Below, piece after piece: positions 33,161 through 41,822 of a stretch of DNA of 64,000 bases; within the stretch, counting starts at the first letter, position 1; every line of letters begins with the position of its first letter. The notes beneath the pieces were generated by a model that made no database searches, was not told where the DNA came from, and saw only the letters and a program-made list of their open reading frames with translations. Source of the DNA: JAHOYW01 sp963664605 (GTDB lineage: Bacteria > Verrucomicrobiota > Lentisphaeria > Victivallales > Victivallaceae); contig OY761536.1 in assembly GCA_963664605.1 (NCBI GenBank), positions 2,542,001 through 2,606,000 of the forward strand, in the 5' to 3' direction. A program made the translations under genes and the position numbers.

Positions 33161-34900
33161 TTATTTATTTTTAGTTTCAGTATTTTTTACTTTTTTATCA
33201 CTAGCATTTTCTGGTGCTTTTACGGCTTTGGCGGTCTTGACTTTTTTGCTGTCAGCAGTTTTTGTTTTATTGTTCTTGACAGTTTTAGCTTTCTTGGATT
33301 CAGTTTCCTTTTTAGGATCATCGTCCGGTGGGAACATTTTGCCGACTACTGTAGTATCAACCAGCTTAATATCTTTTTCGTAGTCTTCTTCCATTAATTC
33401 TCCAGTATCAGGATGAACCAGTTCTCCTTTAACGCTTACAAAAAGGGTGCTTTTAAGCTTTAGTCTGGTGGTTGTTCCGAAAATATATTTAAGATAAGGG
33501 ATTTCGATGAGCCATGGAATACCGACGATCTGTTCAATATCCTGTTCTGTATCATACGAAGCAAGAAGTTTTTCGGTACCAAGGTTGAGAGTGATTGAAG
33601 AATTAACCTCAGATGCGTCAACCAGCACTTGTCCAAGGTTGTTGCGTTCAACCGGCGTGTTCATAATAACTTTATAACTAAATATAACCACTCCGCCTAT
33701 TGCTTTGTAAGTTTGCGGCGAGAAACGCGTGTAATCATATTCCCCGTATTTTTTCTTCGGGCTTTGCCGCAGGCAAATTGTAGGTTTGCTGATAGTAACA
33801 TGGTACTTTGCGTTATCAGCGTTCAGAGCGGCGATGTCAGTTTGGTCGTTATCACCTTTTTTGATAGTCTGGTATTCCGGGGCCAGTGTGATTGGATAGC
33901 TGCCAGTGTAATCATTAACTACAGTAAGAGTTCCGGTTGCTGATACATTTGCAGAGCCGCGCTGACTTAAAAGGCGGATAAAGCTCATGTCGATAGGCGG
34001 TGCGAAAAATACTCCGCCCCAGGCAAAGTTTGATGAGCCTAATATGCTTACGCCTTCATTGGATATCCAGTTCATTATTTCTTCATAGGCGCGGGTCCAC
34101 AAATCTTCAAAACTGAAACTGAACAGCGCCAGTCCCGGGCCGTTTTTCCAGGCATTGTAATCCAGCCCGACATCCAGGAGGTCACTGTCGCGCACTTCAT
34201 ATACTTTAAAGCTCAATCTTACCTGGGGGAGGGGGCGGTCCATATATTGGAGCCAGTGACGGACTTTAGATTCAGAATGGTAGTGATCTGTCTTCCAGTA
34301 AATAATATTTGATTGAGCATTGTTCCAGACATATCCTTGGCCAACTGTAGTTGAGTTGAGAATCCCGACGAAATCGTCACCCGAACGGTATTTCGGCCTG
34401 TATGATCCACGAGTGATACCGGTGGAGTGTACTATCGACCCCATCTGGTCTTTCAAACCGGGAATATCCAGTTCTTTTATCATTTTATCAACATACGGCA
34501 TCATTTGCTGTCCGGTACTGACTAGCAGGAACTGTTTTTTACCGTGTTTATAATTAAGGCGCTGTACATTTGATTGCGGCGAAAAACGGTGAACAGCTCC
34601 GAGAATAAAAGGAGTTATGTCAGATGCGCGCAGGTATTTGAGTTCATATGCTTTGGTAACCATTTGCGGCTGGGCATCATTTTGAATAAAATGAACCGTT
34701 CGGGAATTTGATTTGGGTTCAAGCTTTGTATAAGGATTGGAGAAATTATCAGGAAACAGTATCCGCTTTTCTCCTTTCTTTATGACAGACGGCGGGATCT
34801 GCATTTGGTCATCGGTTACTTTTTGAGGGGTTTGTGCTTTTGAGCATAAGACAAATATAAATAGCATTGCCGTCAGCCCGCGAGTAATTTTTTTGCTCAT
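33161..34900 (-). CDS. Secretin-like protein, diverged paralogue
   Basis: 579 residues; GGAG 10 bases before ATG 34900, signal peptide 1-22. Shares the N-domain start with its neighbour (F-I-Q-N-D-A-Q-P-Q-M-V-T-K-A-Y here, F-I-R-D-N-A-D-P-Y-V-I-T-K-V-Y there) and ends the core with I-P-W-L-I-E-I-P-Y-L-K-Y-I-F, a degenerate secretin signature. A long Lys/Thr/Ala tail of about 55 residues closes the protein. First gene of a three-gene operon. The two may form a hetero-oligomeric channel, or one may be a pilotin-like or plug variant. Confidence 0.72.
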   Translation of the reverse strand: MSKKITRGLTAMLFIFVLCSKAQTPQKVTDDQMQIPPSVIKKGEKRILFPDNFSNPYTKLEPKSNSRTVHFIQNDAQPQMVTKAYELKYLRASDITPFILGAVHRFSPQSNVQRLNYKHGKKQFLLVSTGQQMMPYVDKMIKELDIPGLKDQMGSIVHSTGITRGSYRPKYRSGDDFVGILNSTTVGQGYVWNNAQSNIIYWKTDHYHSESKVRHWLQYMDRPLPQVRLSFKVYEVRDSDLLDVGLDYNAWKNGPGLALFSFSFEDLWTRAYEEIMNWISNEGVSILGSSNFAWGGVFFAPPIDMSFIRLLSQRGSANVSATGTLTVVNDYTGSYPITLAPEYQTIKKGDNDQTDIAALNADNAKYHVTISKPTICLRQSPKKKYGEYDYTRFSPQTYKAIGGVVIFSYKVIMNTPVERNNLGQVLVDASEVNSSITLNLGTEKLLASYDTEQDIEQIVGIPWLIEIPYLKYIFGTTTRLKLKSTLFVSVKGELVHPDTGELMEEDYEKDIKLVDTTVVGKMFPPDDDPKKETESKKAKTVKNNKTKTADSKKVKTAKAVKAPENASDKKVKNTETKNK

Positions 34901-35245
34901 TGTTTCGAAACTCCATTAGATGTTTCAATTGTTATTTGATTTTACGATGCGAAGAATTTACCAGCCTATTGTTAGTAAAATGTTAGGCGTGTGTTTGGAA
35001 TCTGATAAATTATGATTTTTTTTAAATTAGGTCTAATATGATTTTCATAGCTACTGCTCAAAAACAACAACATTTGAATAAAATAATGCCTTGGAATTAT
35101 TGTTGAAAATATTAGATATATATTTGCAATGTAATAAATTATGATTTTTTTATTAAATGAATTGTCGAGCAGTAAAGGGAGTTTGTCATCCGGAGAGTGA
35201 TTAATAGATGAAAGAAAGTAACTATTGACTTTGATATGAATTTTA
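34901..35245. repeat. AT-rich upstream region of the secretin operon with an 18-bp direct repeat
   Basis: ATAAATTATGATTTTTTT occurs at 35005-35022 and 35134-35151, 129 bases apart, in otherwise unique AT-rich DNA between the secretin operon start and the EamA stop. Possible paired regulator sites or duplicated promoter elements. No gene or RNA was seen in this stretch. Confidence 0.45.
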
Positions 35246-36145
35246 TTAGTCTTTAGCGGTCAGTGCTACTCCGAGGAGCACCATGCATGCTCCGACGATG
35301 TTTAATGCTGACATGGATTCACCCAACAGTATCCAGGCCAGAATAATAGTAAACACCGGAGTCAAATATTGAGTTATATTTAAAAGTGATAATTTGATTT
35401 TCGTCATGGCTTCAGACCATGCGAAATACGCTATTGCCGTAGGAAATATTGAAAGATAGAGAATAACCATCCATGTTTCAGTACCATGCGGGTTTATATA
35501 ATTATAAGGAATAAACAACCTGATAATGAATAGTTCAACCGCGGTTGCAAGCATTATCCAGCTGATTGCGACAAAACCGCCGAGCCTTTGAGTTATTTTT
35601 TTACTGAATACAGTATAACACGCCCAGCATATGCCGGCGAGCAGCAAGATCAGTTCACCGTTTATGTGATGAGTTTCAATGCTTATTCCTGATGGTTTTA
35701 TTATGCCTATAGCTATAAGGCATCCCAAAAGTCCAAGGCATATGCCGATATATTGGAATTTTTTAATCTTTTCTCCTGCCCAAAGCCCTAAGAAAAGAAT
35801 CATTATAGGATTGAGTTCTATTACAAGCGCTGAGTTAATCGCGGTGGCTGATTTCTGTCCGGCGAATATTAAAACACTGACCGCACCAACCCCTAGCGCT
35901 CCAAGTGACGCAAGCTCAACTAGGTCTTTTTTGTTGACTTTGAAAATCTTATCCCGGTAAAAGACTGCTCCCAAAAGAAAAAGTACGCAGGAACCGATGG
36001 AAAAGCGTATGAGAGATACCGTTATCGCATCCACGCTTCCGTTTTTCATAAGATAACGCGAACATATAAAGGTTGTGCCCCAGAGAAAAGAATTCAATAA
36101 AGCCCAGAACAAGCCTTTACGAAAATCATTTTTTTCTTTATTCAT
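35246..36145 (-). CDS. EamA-family (DMT) permease
   Basis: 299 residues with ten hydrophobic segments and two EamA halves (W-A-L-L-N-S-F-L-W-G-T-T-F near residue 15 and L-L-L-A-G-I-C-W-A-C-Y near 167). Inner-membrane drug/metabolite-type exporter, substrate unknown. No good SD; its start lies 9 bases after the stop of the transporter gene upstream, so translation is likely coupled. Confidence 0.85.
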   Translation of the reverse strand: MNKEKNDFRKGLFWALLNSFLWGTTFICSRYLMKNGSVDAITVSLIRFSIGSCVLFLLGAVFYRDKIFKVNKKDLVELASLGALGVGAVSVLIFAGQKSATAINSALVIELNPIMILFLGLWAGEKIKKFQYIGICLGLLGCLIAIGIIKPSGISIETHHINGELILLLAGICWACYTVFSKKITQRLGGFVAISWIMLATAVELFIIRLFIPYNYINPHGTETWMVILYLSIFPTAIAYFAWSEAMTKIKLSLLNITQYLTPVFTIILAWILLGESMSALNIVGACMVLLGVALTAKD

Positions 36146-36154
36146 AGATGCTGT

Positions 36155-37891
36155 TTAGTGCTTGTTGCCATTCCCGCTTGACGGCAGCTCATCAAGAGTC
36201 AGAGTCGCGGCAAAAGTTGAACCTTTTTGGGAATTCAGTTTCCCGCTGAACACGTAATCTGTACCAGTCTCTATCTTACCCTTCAAACTGTCAGGAACAT
36301 AAACAAGTATCTTTTTTGTAGTGTTCTTGATATCCTGAACCATAAGGTATGCTTTACATCCGCCTTTTGCCGGGAGTTTACCGGTATGTGTAATCAGTTC
36401 GCCGTCGATGAGAACATTCTTATCCTTGAAAATACGGGTTTCAACAATTTTCTTAAACGGAACTTTCGCATGACGGTCAGGCATAAGCGGCGAGAGCAGC
36501 AGTAATGCCGCCCAGGCTATCGCTGTCGCCGCCAATGCTGAAATCAAGCCGACTTTGAGCCATTGCAGAAAGGTTACATGGCTGTGTGAGCGTTTTTCCA
36601 GCATTCCGAGAGCAACTATGTTGGCGGTACTTCCGATCATGGTTATGTTTCCCCCGAAACACGCCCCGAAAAGCAGCGCCCACCATAGAGGCAGGTCATG
36701 GATATTCAATGATAGTTCTTCAATTACCGGACAGAAAGCCGCAACGAAAATAACATTGTCGACAAAAGCCGAACCTACAGCCGTAATACTTAAAATAAAA
36801 GGCACTAAGCTATACATGCTTGTACCGCAGATTCTTGAAAAATAATGCGCGGTTACCCCTGAAACATTGGTATGCTCAAGCGTTCCGGCGATAGCGAAAA
36901 GCAACATAAAGAACAATAGTGTCCACCAGTCAACTTCGCGCTCAACATAATGCCTTGCCCGCTCACGGCGAAGAATCATCACCACGCCTGAACATAGAAG
37001 CGGGGCAATCAGCAGTATACTGTTTTTCCCAAGTTTAAGCATACTTTCCAACTGATGGTGAGAAGCAATCAGAATAATTGTGACAATCAGCAAAGTCAAA
37101 CCTTGTTTGTATGGAACTTCCACTTTGGGAACCAAAGATAAGTTACGGGAAAGACGCTCGTTAAGACTGACGTCAAACTGCTTAAGTTCTTTGCGGTAAT
37201 AAAACATTGTCAGGGCAACTGTCGCGAGCAGGGCGATAAACATTATAGGGAAAGCCCAAAGCATAAAATCTCCAAAAGTAAGACCGCCTTTGGTTCCTAT
37301 GTAAATTCCCACTGGATTTCCCATCATTGTCCCGGCGCTGCCGACATTAGTACATAAAACGCATATTAATATATATGGTACCGGATTAAGCTTGAGGCGG
37401 TCGCAGACTTGAAAAATAAGGGTGGAAATAAAAATGATCGAAGTTACTTCATCCACCGCACAGGCAAGAAGCGCCGAAGCAATCGCGGTCACCGCGATGA
37501 ATTTTTTCCCTGAAAGATTCGGCATTGAGACAATCAACTGCACTATCCAGGTGAAAAAACCTAAATCACGAAGGGCTCCGACAATAATCATCATGCCGAC
37601 CAGGAACAAAATAACTTCCAGGGCGGAGGACTCCACAAAAGTGGCAATGTTCATCGAATTAGAACCGATCAGCACTGACAGGCCTATAAAAGCTATCGCC
37701 AGACGGAAATTCCAGAAAAATAAAGTACCCATAATGATGCCTATGAATACCGCGCAGGAAATCGCCTGTTTGGCATTAAATATTGTTTCCCTGCCGATAA
37801 TGCCGATTGCCAGACTGACGACGACAAGGATAATCAAACGGGAAAGAAGCATTTTGCTTGTGAGCTGGACGGAACCTTCTTCGCTGTGCAT
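36155..37891 (-). CDS. ArsB/NhaD-type ion transporter with soluble C-terminal domain
   Basis: 578 residues; AGGAG before ATG 37891. About 11-12 membrane segments between residues 15 and 465. Family motifs: D-E-V-T-S near residue 148, G-S-A-G-T-M-M-G-N-P-V-G near 187, F-V-D-N-V-I-F near 383 and G-G-N-I-T-M-I-G-S-T-A-N near 418, matching the ion transporter superfamily (anion permeases, NhaD Na+/H+ antiporters, ArsB). The last 110 residues form a soluble, beta-rich, OB-like domain absent from usual members. Operon with a PTS IIA-CBS gene 39 bases upstream, which may regulate it. Confidence 0.82.
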   Translation of the reverse strand: MHSEEGSVQLTSKMLLSRLIILVVVSLAIGIIGRETIFNAKQAISCAVFIGIIMGTLFFWNFRLAIAFIGLSVLIGSNSMNIATFVESSALEVILFLVGMMIIVGALRDLGFFTWIVQLIVSMPNLSGKKFIAVTAIASALLACAVDEVTSIIFISTLIFQVCDRLKLNPVPYILICVLCTNVGSAGTMMGNPVGIYIGTKGGLTFGDFMLWAFPIMFIALLATVALTMFYYRKELKQFDVSLNERLSRNLSLVPKVEVPYKQGLTLLIVTIILIASHHQLESMLKLGKNSILLIAPLLCSGVVMILRRERARHYVEREVDWWTLLFFMLLFAIAGTLEHTNVSGVTAHYFSRICGTSMYSLVPFILSITAVGSAFVDNVIFVAAFCPVIEELSLNIHDLPLWWALLFGACFGGNITMIGSTANIVALGMLEKRSHSHVTFLQWLKVGLISALAATAIAWAALLLLSPLMPDRHAKVPFKKIVETRIFKDKNVLIDGELITHTGKLPAKGGCKAYLMVQDIKNTTKKILVYVPDSLKGKIETGTDYVFSGKLNSQKGSTFAATLTLDELPSSGNGNKH

Positions 37892-37930
37892 ATATTTATC
37901 TCCTGAAAAATAGGGTTAATGGAATCTTGT

Positions 37931-38854
37931 TTATTCCCAGAATAATTTAAGGACAAAGTCTTTCATGTTAACCAGTCCGGCCAGTTTTCCGTTGTTTAAA
38001 ACCAGTATTTGATCGACTTTGTGCATAATGAATAATTTGGCAAGCTGAATTGCAGGAATATCTATATCAACAGTAATCATTTCTTCGCTCATGAAGTCGG
38101 CAAGCTTGGTTTCATGGTCGGATTTAAGCATATCGGCAAAAGGCTGGAAACGGTAAATCGAAGTAAGGTCATTCATCCATAAAAGATGTTCGGGAAGGCT
38201 GAACTTAAGTATATCCTCTAATGAAACAACTCCTCTCAGATCACCTTCATTGTCCAGCACTGGAATAGTTTTTACTTTTTCTTTGGCAAAAGTATTAATC
38301 ACTTTGTTTAAAGTGTCACTTTCCTGCAAAGTTGCGTATTTCCGGGTCATCAAGTCGCGGGCGCGGACAAAACTAGGCAGTTTCAGTTCACCGGTTGTGA
38401 AATAATCCAGAACAGCCGCCGCATCTTCAAGGGCGGCAACGCGTTCTATATTATCGGTGTCTTCAAAGTCTTTTGCCAAAGCGGACAACACTTGCAGGTG
38501 GAGGCCGGGATCATTTTTCGGAGTAAGAATCAAAACAGCCACTTTCACCGGGGGCATGCCGGGGGAGTTGAAGTCTATGCCGTTAAGTGACGTTCCTACT
38601 GCGACAAGCATCTGGTTAACGCCTGCCATTCGGGCATGCGGAACAGCCAGTCCGGGCGCAATTACTGTGGGAATTATATCTTCACGGGCGACAACAGCTT
38701 TAATTATACTGTCTTTATTCAAACCGGGGGTGGTTTTACATAAGCGTCCTGCAAGGATTTCAATCAGTTCACTACTGGTGTTTGCTTCAATATTACAGAC
38801 GATATTGCCTTCTGCGAGGAAGTTGTAGAAGTGCGGATTATTCAAGTCAGTCAT
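37931..38854 (-). CDS. PTS IIA (PtsN-type) domain fused to two CBS domains
   Basis: 307 residues; AAGGA before ATG 38854. Residues 10-155 are an EIIA-fructose/nitrogen type domain, with the phosphorylatable His in A-P-G-L-A-V-P-H-A-R near residue 73. Residues 165-305 are a CBS pair (D-L-M-T-R-K near 172 and F-M-S-E-E-M-I near 252). CBS pairs bind adenosine nucleotides; PtsN-type proteins regulate ion transport. Co-transcribed with the ion transporter, so it is probably a regulatory subunit rather than a sugar carrier. Confidence 0.85.
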   Translation of the reverse strand: MTDLNNPHFYNFLAEGNIVCNIEANTSSELIEILAGRLCKTTPGLNKDSIIKAVVAREDIIPTVIAPGLAVPHARMAGVNQMLVAVGTSLNGIDFNSPGMPPVKVAVLILTPKNDPGLHLQVLSALAKDFEDTDNIERVAALEDAAAVLDYFTTGELKLPSFVRARDLMTRKYATLQESDTLNKVINTFAKEKVKTIPVLDNEGDLRGVVSLEDILKFSLPEHLLWMNDLTSIYRFQPFADMLKSDHETKLADFMSEEMITVDIDIPAIQLAKLFIMHKVDQILVLNNGKLAGLVNMKDFVLKLFWE

Positions 38855-39019
38855 ATTTTGTCCTTCTCTTTAAGATTAAAGCTGCTACACAAAATCATGA
38901 AAACATTATTATAGTAGCGTATATAAAATCTTTTTCCAATTATAAATAAAGAAAAACGTTCTCTTATTCGCCATCTCCATCGTAATTATTATAATGTCCG
39001 TAAATATAAAGCACTTTTC

Positions 39020-39047
39020 TTGCTTTTGCTTTAATTTATGCTATCTT
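39020..39047 (+). promoter_or_regulatory. Promoter of the pnp leader RNA
   Basis: TTGCTT (39020-39025), 16-base spacer, TATCTT (39042-39047). Predicted start near 39054, directly before the rod-like RNA. Confidence 0.5.
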
Positions 39048-39053
39048 AGTCGG

Positions 39054-39200
39054 GAAGTGTACGAATATTGAGAGTTTAGTTTGTTGTCATTGACCTTTGT
39101 GGAATTCGGACGCTATCAGGTTCAGGGTAACTTATCCTGGGGTTGATACCGCGATTCCGCAATGACCAAAATAACTGCATACTATCAACTTCGTATTTAA
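39054..39200 (+). ncRNA. Rod-shaped structured RNA upstream of pnp (6S-like or pnp leader)
   Basis: Successive helices pair in register: TACGAA 39060-39065 with TTCGTA 39190-39195; TTGA 39068-39071 with TCAA 39185-39188; AGTT 39078-39081 with AACT 39173-39176; TCATTG 39087-39092 with CAATGA 39160-39165; GGAAT 39101-39105 with ATTCC 39154-39158; CGG 39107-39109 with CCG 39149-39151; TATCA 39114-39118 with TGATA 39144-39148; CAGG 39123-39126 with CCTG 39136-39139. This gives a single long rod of about 136 bases. 6S RNA has such a shape; alternatively it is an RNase III target in the pnp leader. A further hairpin GCGGAA/TTCCGC lies at 39207-39224. Confidence 0.5.
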
Positions 39201-39338
39201 AATCACGCGGAAAAACTATTCCGCAACTGTGGTTTCTTTGATTGGCAGCGTGGCGCAAAAAAGAAATCACACGCAAAAGCAATCAGAATATATAGATGAA
39301 TAAATTAATTCGCGCCACAAAAAATAAGGAAAAATATT

Positions 39339-41717
39339 ATGGCAGAAGAAAAAGTAGTCTTCAATATTGCCGACGACAAGACCATGGAGATATCCACTGG
39401 TAAAATCGCAAAACTCGCAAACGGTTCATGTGTAGTAAGAATGGGCGACACAATGCTGCTCGCCGCCGCATGTTCAGGACCAGCAAGGCCGGGAACAGAT
39501 TTCTTCCCGCTTCAGGTTGACTACCGTGAAAAATACAGTGCCGCAGGATCATTCCCCGGCGGTTACATCAAACGTGAAGGCCGTCCAAGCACCAAGGAAA
39601 TTTTGACTTGCCGTGTTACTGACCGCCCCTTGCGTCCTCTCTTCCCTAAAGGCTTCTTTGATGAAGTCCAGATTCAGGCTTTGTTATTAAGTACTGACGA
39701 TCAAAATGATTCTGACGTATTATGTATGCTGGGAGCCTCCGCTGCTCTCGTTCTTTCTGATCTGCCTTTCGGGGGTCCAATCGGAGCCTGCCGTGTGGGT
39801 ATGGTTGACGGTAAATATATTGCCAATCCAACAAATGCTGAAAGAGCAGAAAGCACTTTGGATCTGGTGTATGCCGGTCTTGCTGATAAAGTTATAATGA
39901 TTGAAGGTGAAGCCGACGAATGCAGTGAAGCTGAACTGCAGGGAGCAATGGCATTCGCAAATGAAGTTGTGAAAGTCCAAATCGCCGCTCAATTAGAACT
40001 TGCGGAAAAAGCCGGAAAAACTAAAAAAGAACCTGTACTGCATCTGGTTCCGGAAGAAGTCATGAGTGCGTTGTCTGATGAATTTGGAGCACGCATTGAA
40101 GAAGCCTGCATTATACCGGGCAAAAGTGACCGCTGTGCCGCTCTTGATGTAATCAAAGCTGATGCTGTTGAAGCATTATCTCCTAAATTTGAAGATGTCG
40201 AAGACCTGGGACTTGAAATCAGTAAAGGCCTTGATGCGCTTGTCAAAAAAGCTACAAGAACTGCCATTCTCGAAAGACAATATCGTCCGGACGGGCGCGG
40301 AATCGAAGACTTGCGTGAAATCTCGGCGGAAGTTGGAGTTCTGCCGGTTGTTCATGGTTCAGGTTTGTTCAGTCGCGGCGAAACTCAGGCATTGGTTATC
40401 GCGACCCTCGGTAATGATAAATGCAGCCAGATCAGTGATGCTATCTCCGGGCCGGATGATACAGAAGAACGCTTTTACCTGCATTACAACTTCCCCAATT
40501 TCAGTGTAGGCGAAGTCGGCAGAATCATGGGCCCCGGCCGTCGTGAGATCGGTCATGGTGATTTAGCTCAACGTTCAGTCGCGAAAGTTGTACCTGAAGA
40601 TTTCCCCTATGTAGTACGCTGTGTATCTGAAGTAATGGGCTCCAACGGCTCAACTTCAATGGCAAGTGTCTGCGGCGCTACTCTGGCATTAATGGATGCC
40701 GGCGTACCGATCAAAGCGCCTGTAGCTGGTATTTCCTGCGGACTGGTAACTGACGATAAAGGCTCTGAACTGCTTTTGACAGATATTCTCGGCGCTGAAG
40801 ACCATTTTGGCGATATGGACTTTAAAGTCTGCGGAACCCGTGATGGTATCACCGGTTTCCAGCTCGACTTGAAACTTCCCGGTATCAGCCTTGAATTACT
40901 CGGCAAAGCTATGGAACGTACGCTCTCGGCCCGCATGATAATCCTTGATAAGATGGGTGAATGTATCGCAGAACCCCGCGCTGAAATCAGCAAAAATGCT
41001 CCGGGTATGACTGTTGTTAATATCAATCCTGAAAAAATCGGCGCTCTGATTGGACCAGGCGGAAAAAATATCCGTTCTATAACTGAAGAAACTGGTGCAA
41101 GTGTTGACGTTGCCGAAGACGGAACTGTTAAAATAATGGCTCCTGACGGCGATGCGCTCGAAGATGCTAAAAAACGTGTCCTCGCATGCACAGCAGAAGC
41201 TGAAATCGGTCAGGTATATGAAGGTAAAGTAACTGGAATTAAAGATTTTGGCGCGTTTGTTGAGATTATTCCCGGCTGCGAAGGTCTCCTCCATATTTCA
41301 GAAATGGCGGACTATCGTGTGCGTGAAGTTACTGATATTTGCAAGGAAGGCGATACTATAGAAGTTAAAGTTATTGATATTGACCGTTCAGGAAAGATTC
41401 GCTTGAGTCGCAAAGCTCTGCTCGAAGGAGGTGAGGGCGGCGAAGCCAGGGAAGATGTTCCTAAGTTTGATCCTGAACTTAATGCTGTTTACCGTGGCAA
41501 AGTAACTGGAATTAAAGATTTCGGCGCGTTTGTTGAAATCGGGCCCGGATGTGAAGGCTTGCTCCATATTTCAGAAATGGCGGACTATCGCGTAAACGAC
41601 GTAAGAGATATTTGCAACGAAGGTGATTTTGTAACTGTTAAAGCCATTAAAATTGATGACCGTTCAGGAAAGATCAGCTTGAGCCGCAAAGCAGCTCTGG
41701 AAGAAATTCAGGACTAA
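39339..41717 (+). CDS. pnp: Polyribonucleotide nucleotidyltransferase with two S1 domains
   Basis: 792 residues; ATG 39339 after AAGGA. Degrades RNA phosphorolytically from the 3' end and is part of the degradosome. Two RNase PH domains (residues about 10-215 and 310-545), a helical linker, a KH domain around 560-615 (I-G-A-L-I-G-P-G-G-K-N-I), then S1 domains at about 623-695 and 715-787. Most PNPases have one S1. The two here share long identical stretches (G-K-V-T-G-I-K-D-F-G-A-F-V-E-I and G-L-L-H-I-S-E-M-A-D-Y-R-V) and near-identical DNA, so the second is a recent internal duplication. Confidence 0.95.
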   Translation: MAEEKVVFNIADDKTMEISTGKIAKLANGSCVVRMGDTMLLAAACSGPARPGTDFFPLQVDYREKYSAAGSFPGGYIKREGRPSTKEILTCRVTDRPLRPLFPKGFFDEVQIQALLLSTDDQNDSDVLCMLGASAALVLSDLPFGGPIGACRVGMVDGKYIANPTNAERAESTLDLVYAGLADKVIMIEGEADECSEAELQGAMAFANEVVKVQIAAQLELAEKAGKTKKEPVLHLVPEEVMSALSDEFGARIEEACIIPGKSDRCAALDVIKADAVEALSPKFEDVEDLGLEISKGLDALVKKATRTAILERQYRPDGRGIEDLREISAEVGVLPVVHGSGLFSRGETQALVIATLGNDKCSQISDAISGPDDTEERFYLHYNFPNFSVGEVGRIMGPGRREIGHGDLAQRSVAKVVPEDFPYVVRCVSEVMGSNGSTSMASVCGATLALMDAGVPIKAPVAGISCGLVTDDKGSELLLTDILGAEDHFGDMDFKVCGTRDGITGFQLDLKLPGISLELLGKAMERTLSARMIILDKMGECIAEPRAEISKNAPGMTVVNINPEKIGALIGPGGKNIRSITEETGASVDVAEDGTVKIMAPDGDALEDAKKRVLACTAEAEIGQVYEGKVTGIKDFGAFVEIIPGCEGLLHISEMADYRVREVTDICKEGDTIEVKVIDIDRSGKIRLSRKALLEGGEGGEAREDVPKFDPELNAVYRGKVTGIKDFGAFVEIGPGCEGLLHISEMADYRVNDVRDICNEGDFVTVKAIKIDDRSGKISLSRKAALEEIQD
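41207..41700 (+). repeat. Duplicated S1-domain coding segment
   Basis: Units at about 41222-41420 and 41498-41700. Stretches such as AAAGTAACTGGAATTAAAGA and TTTCAGAAATGGCGGACTAT are identical in both, beyond what protein conservation needs. Points to recent duplication or gene conversion. Confidence 0.75.
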
Positions 41718-41748
41718 TACTGATAATTTAGTTTTGTAAATAAAATGC

Positions 41749-41788
41749 AGCTCAATTGCCAAACGGTGATTGAGTTGTATTTTTTTTA
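41749..41788 (+). terminator. Intrinsic terminator of pnp
   Basis: CAGCTCAATTGCC (41749-41761) pairs with GGTGATTGAGTTG (41766-41778) through 13 positions including G-U pairs, loop AAAC, followed by TATTTTTTTT. Confidence 0.88.
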
Positions 41789-41822
41789 TGATATATTTAT
41801 CTGAATTAACTAAAGGCTGAGC

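Noticed and set aside
31095..34900. A complete type II secretion system
   Set aside because: Only secretin-like genes and one unknown exported protein are present; no ATPase, platform or pseudopilin genes adjoin.
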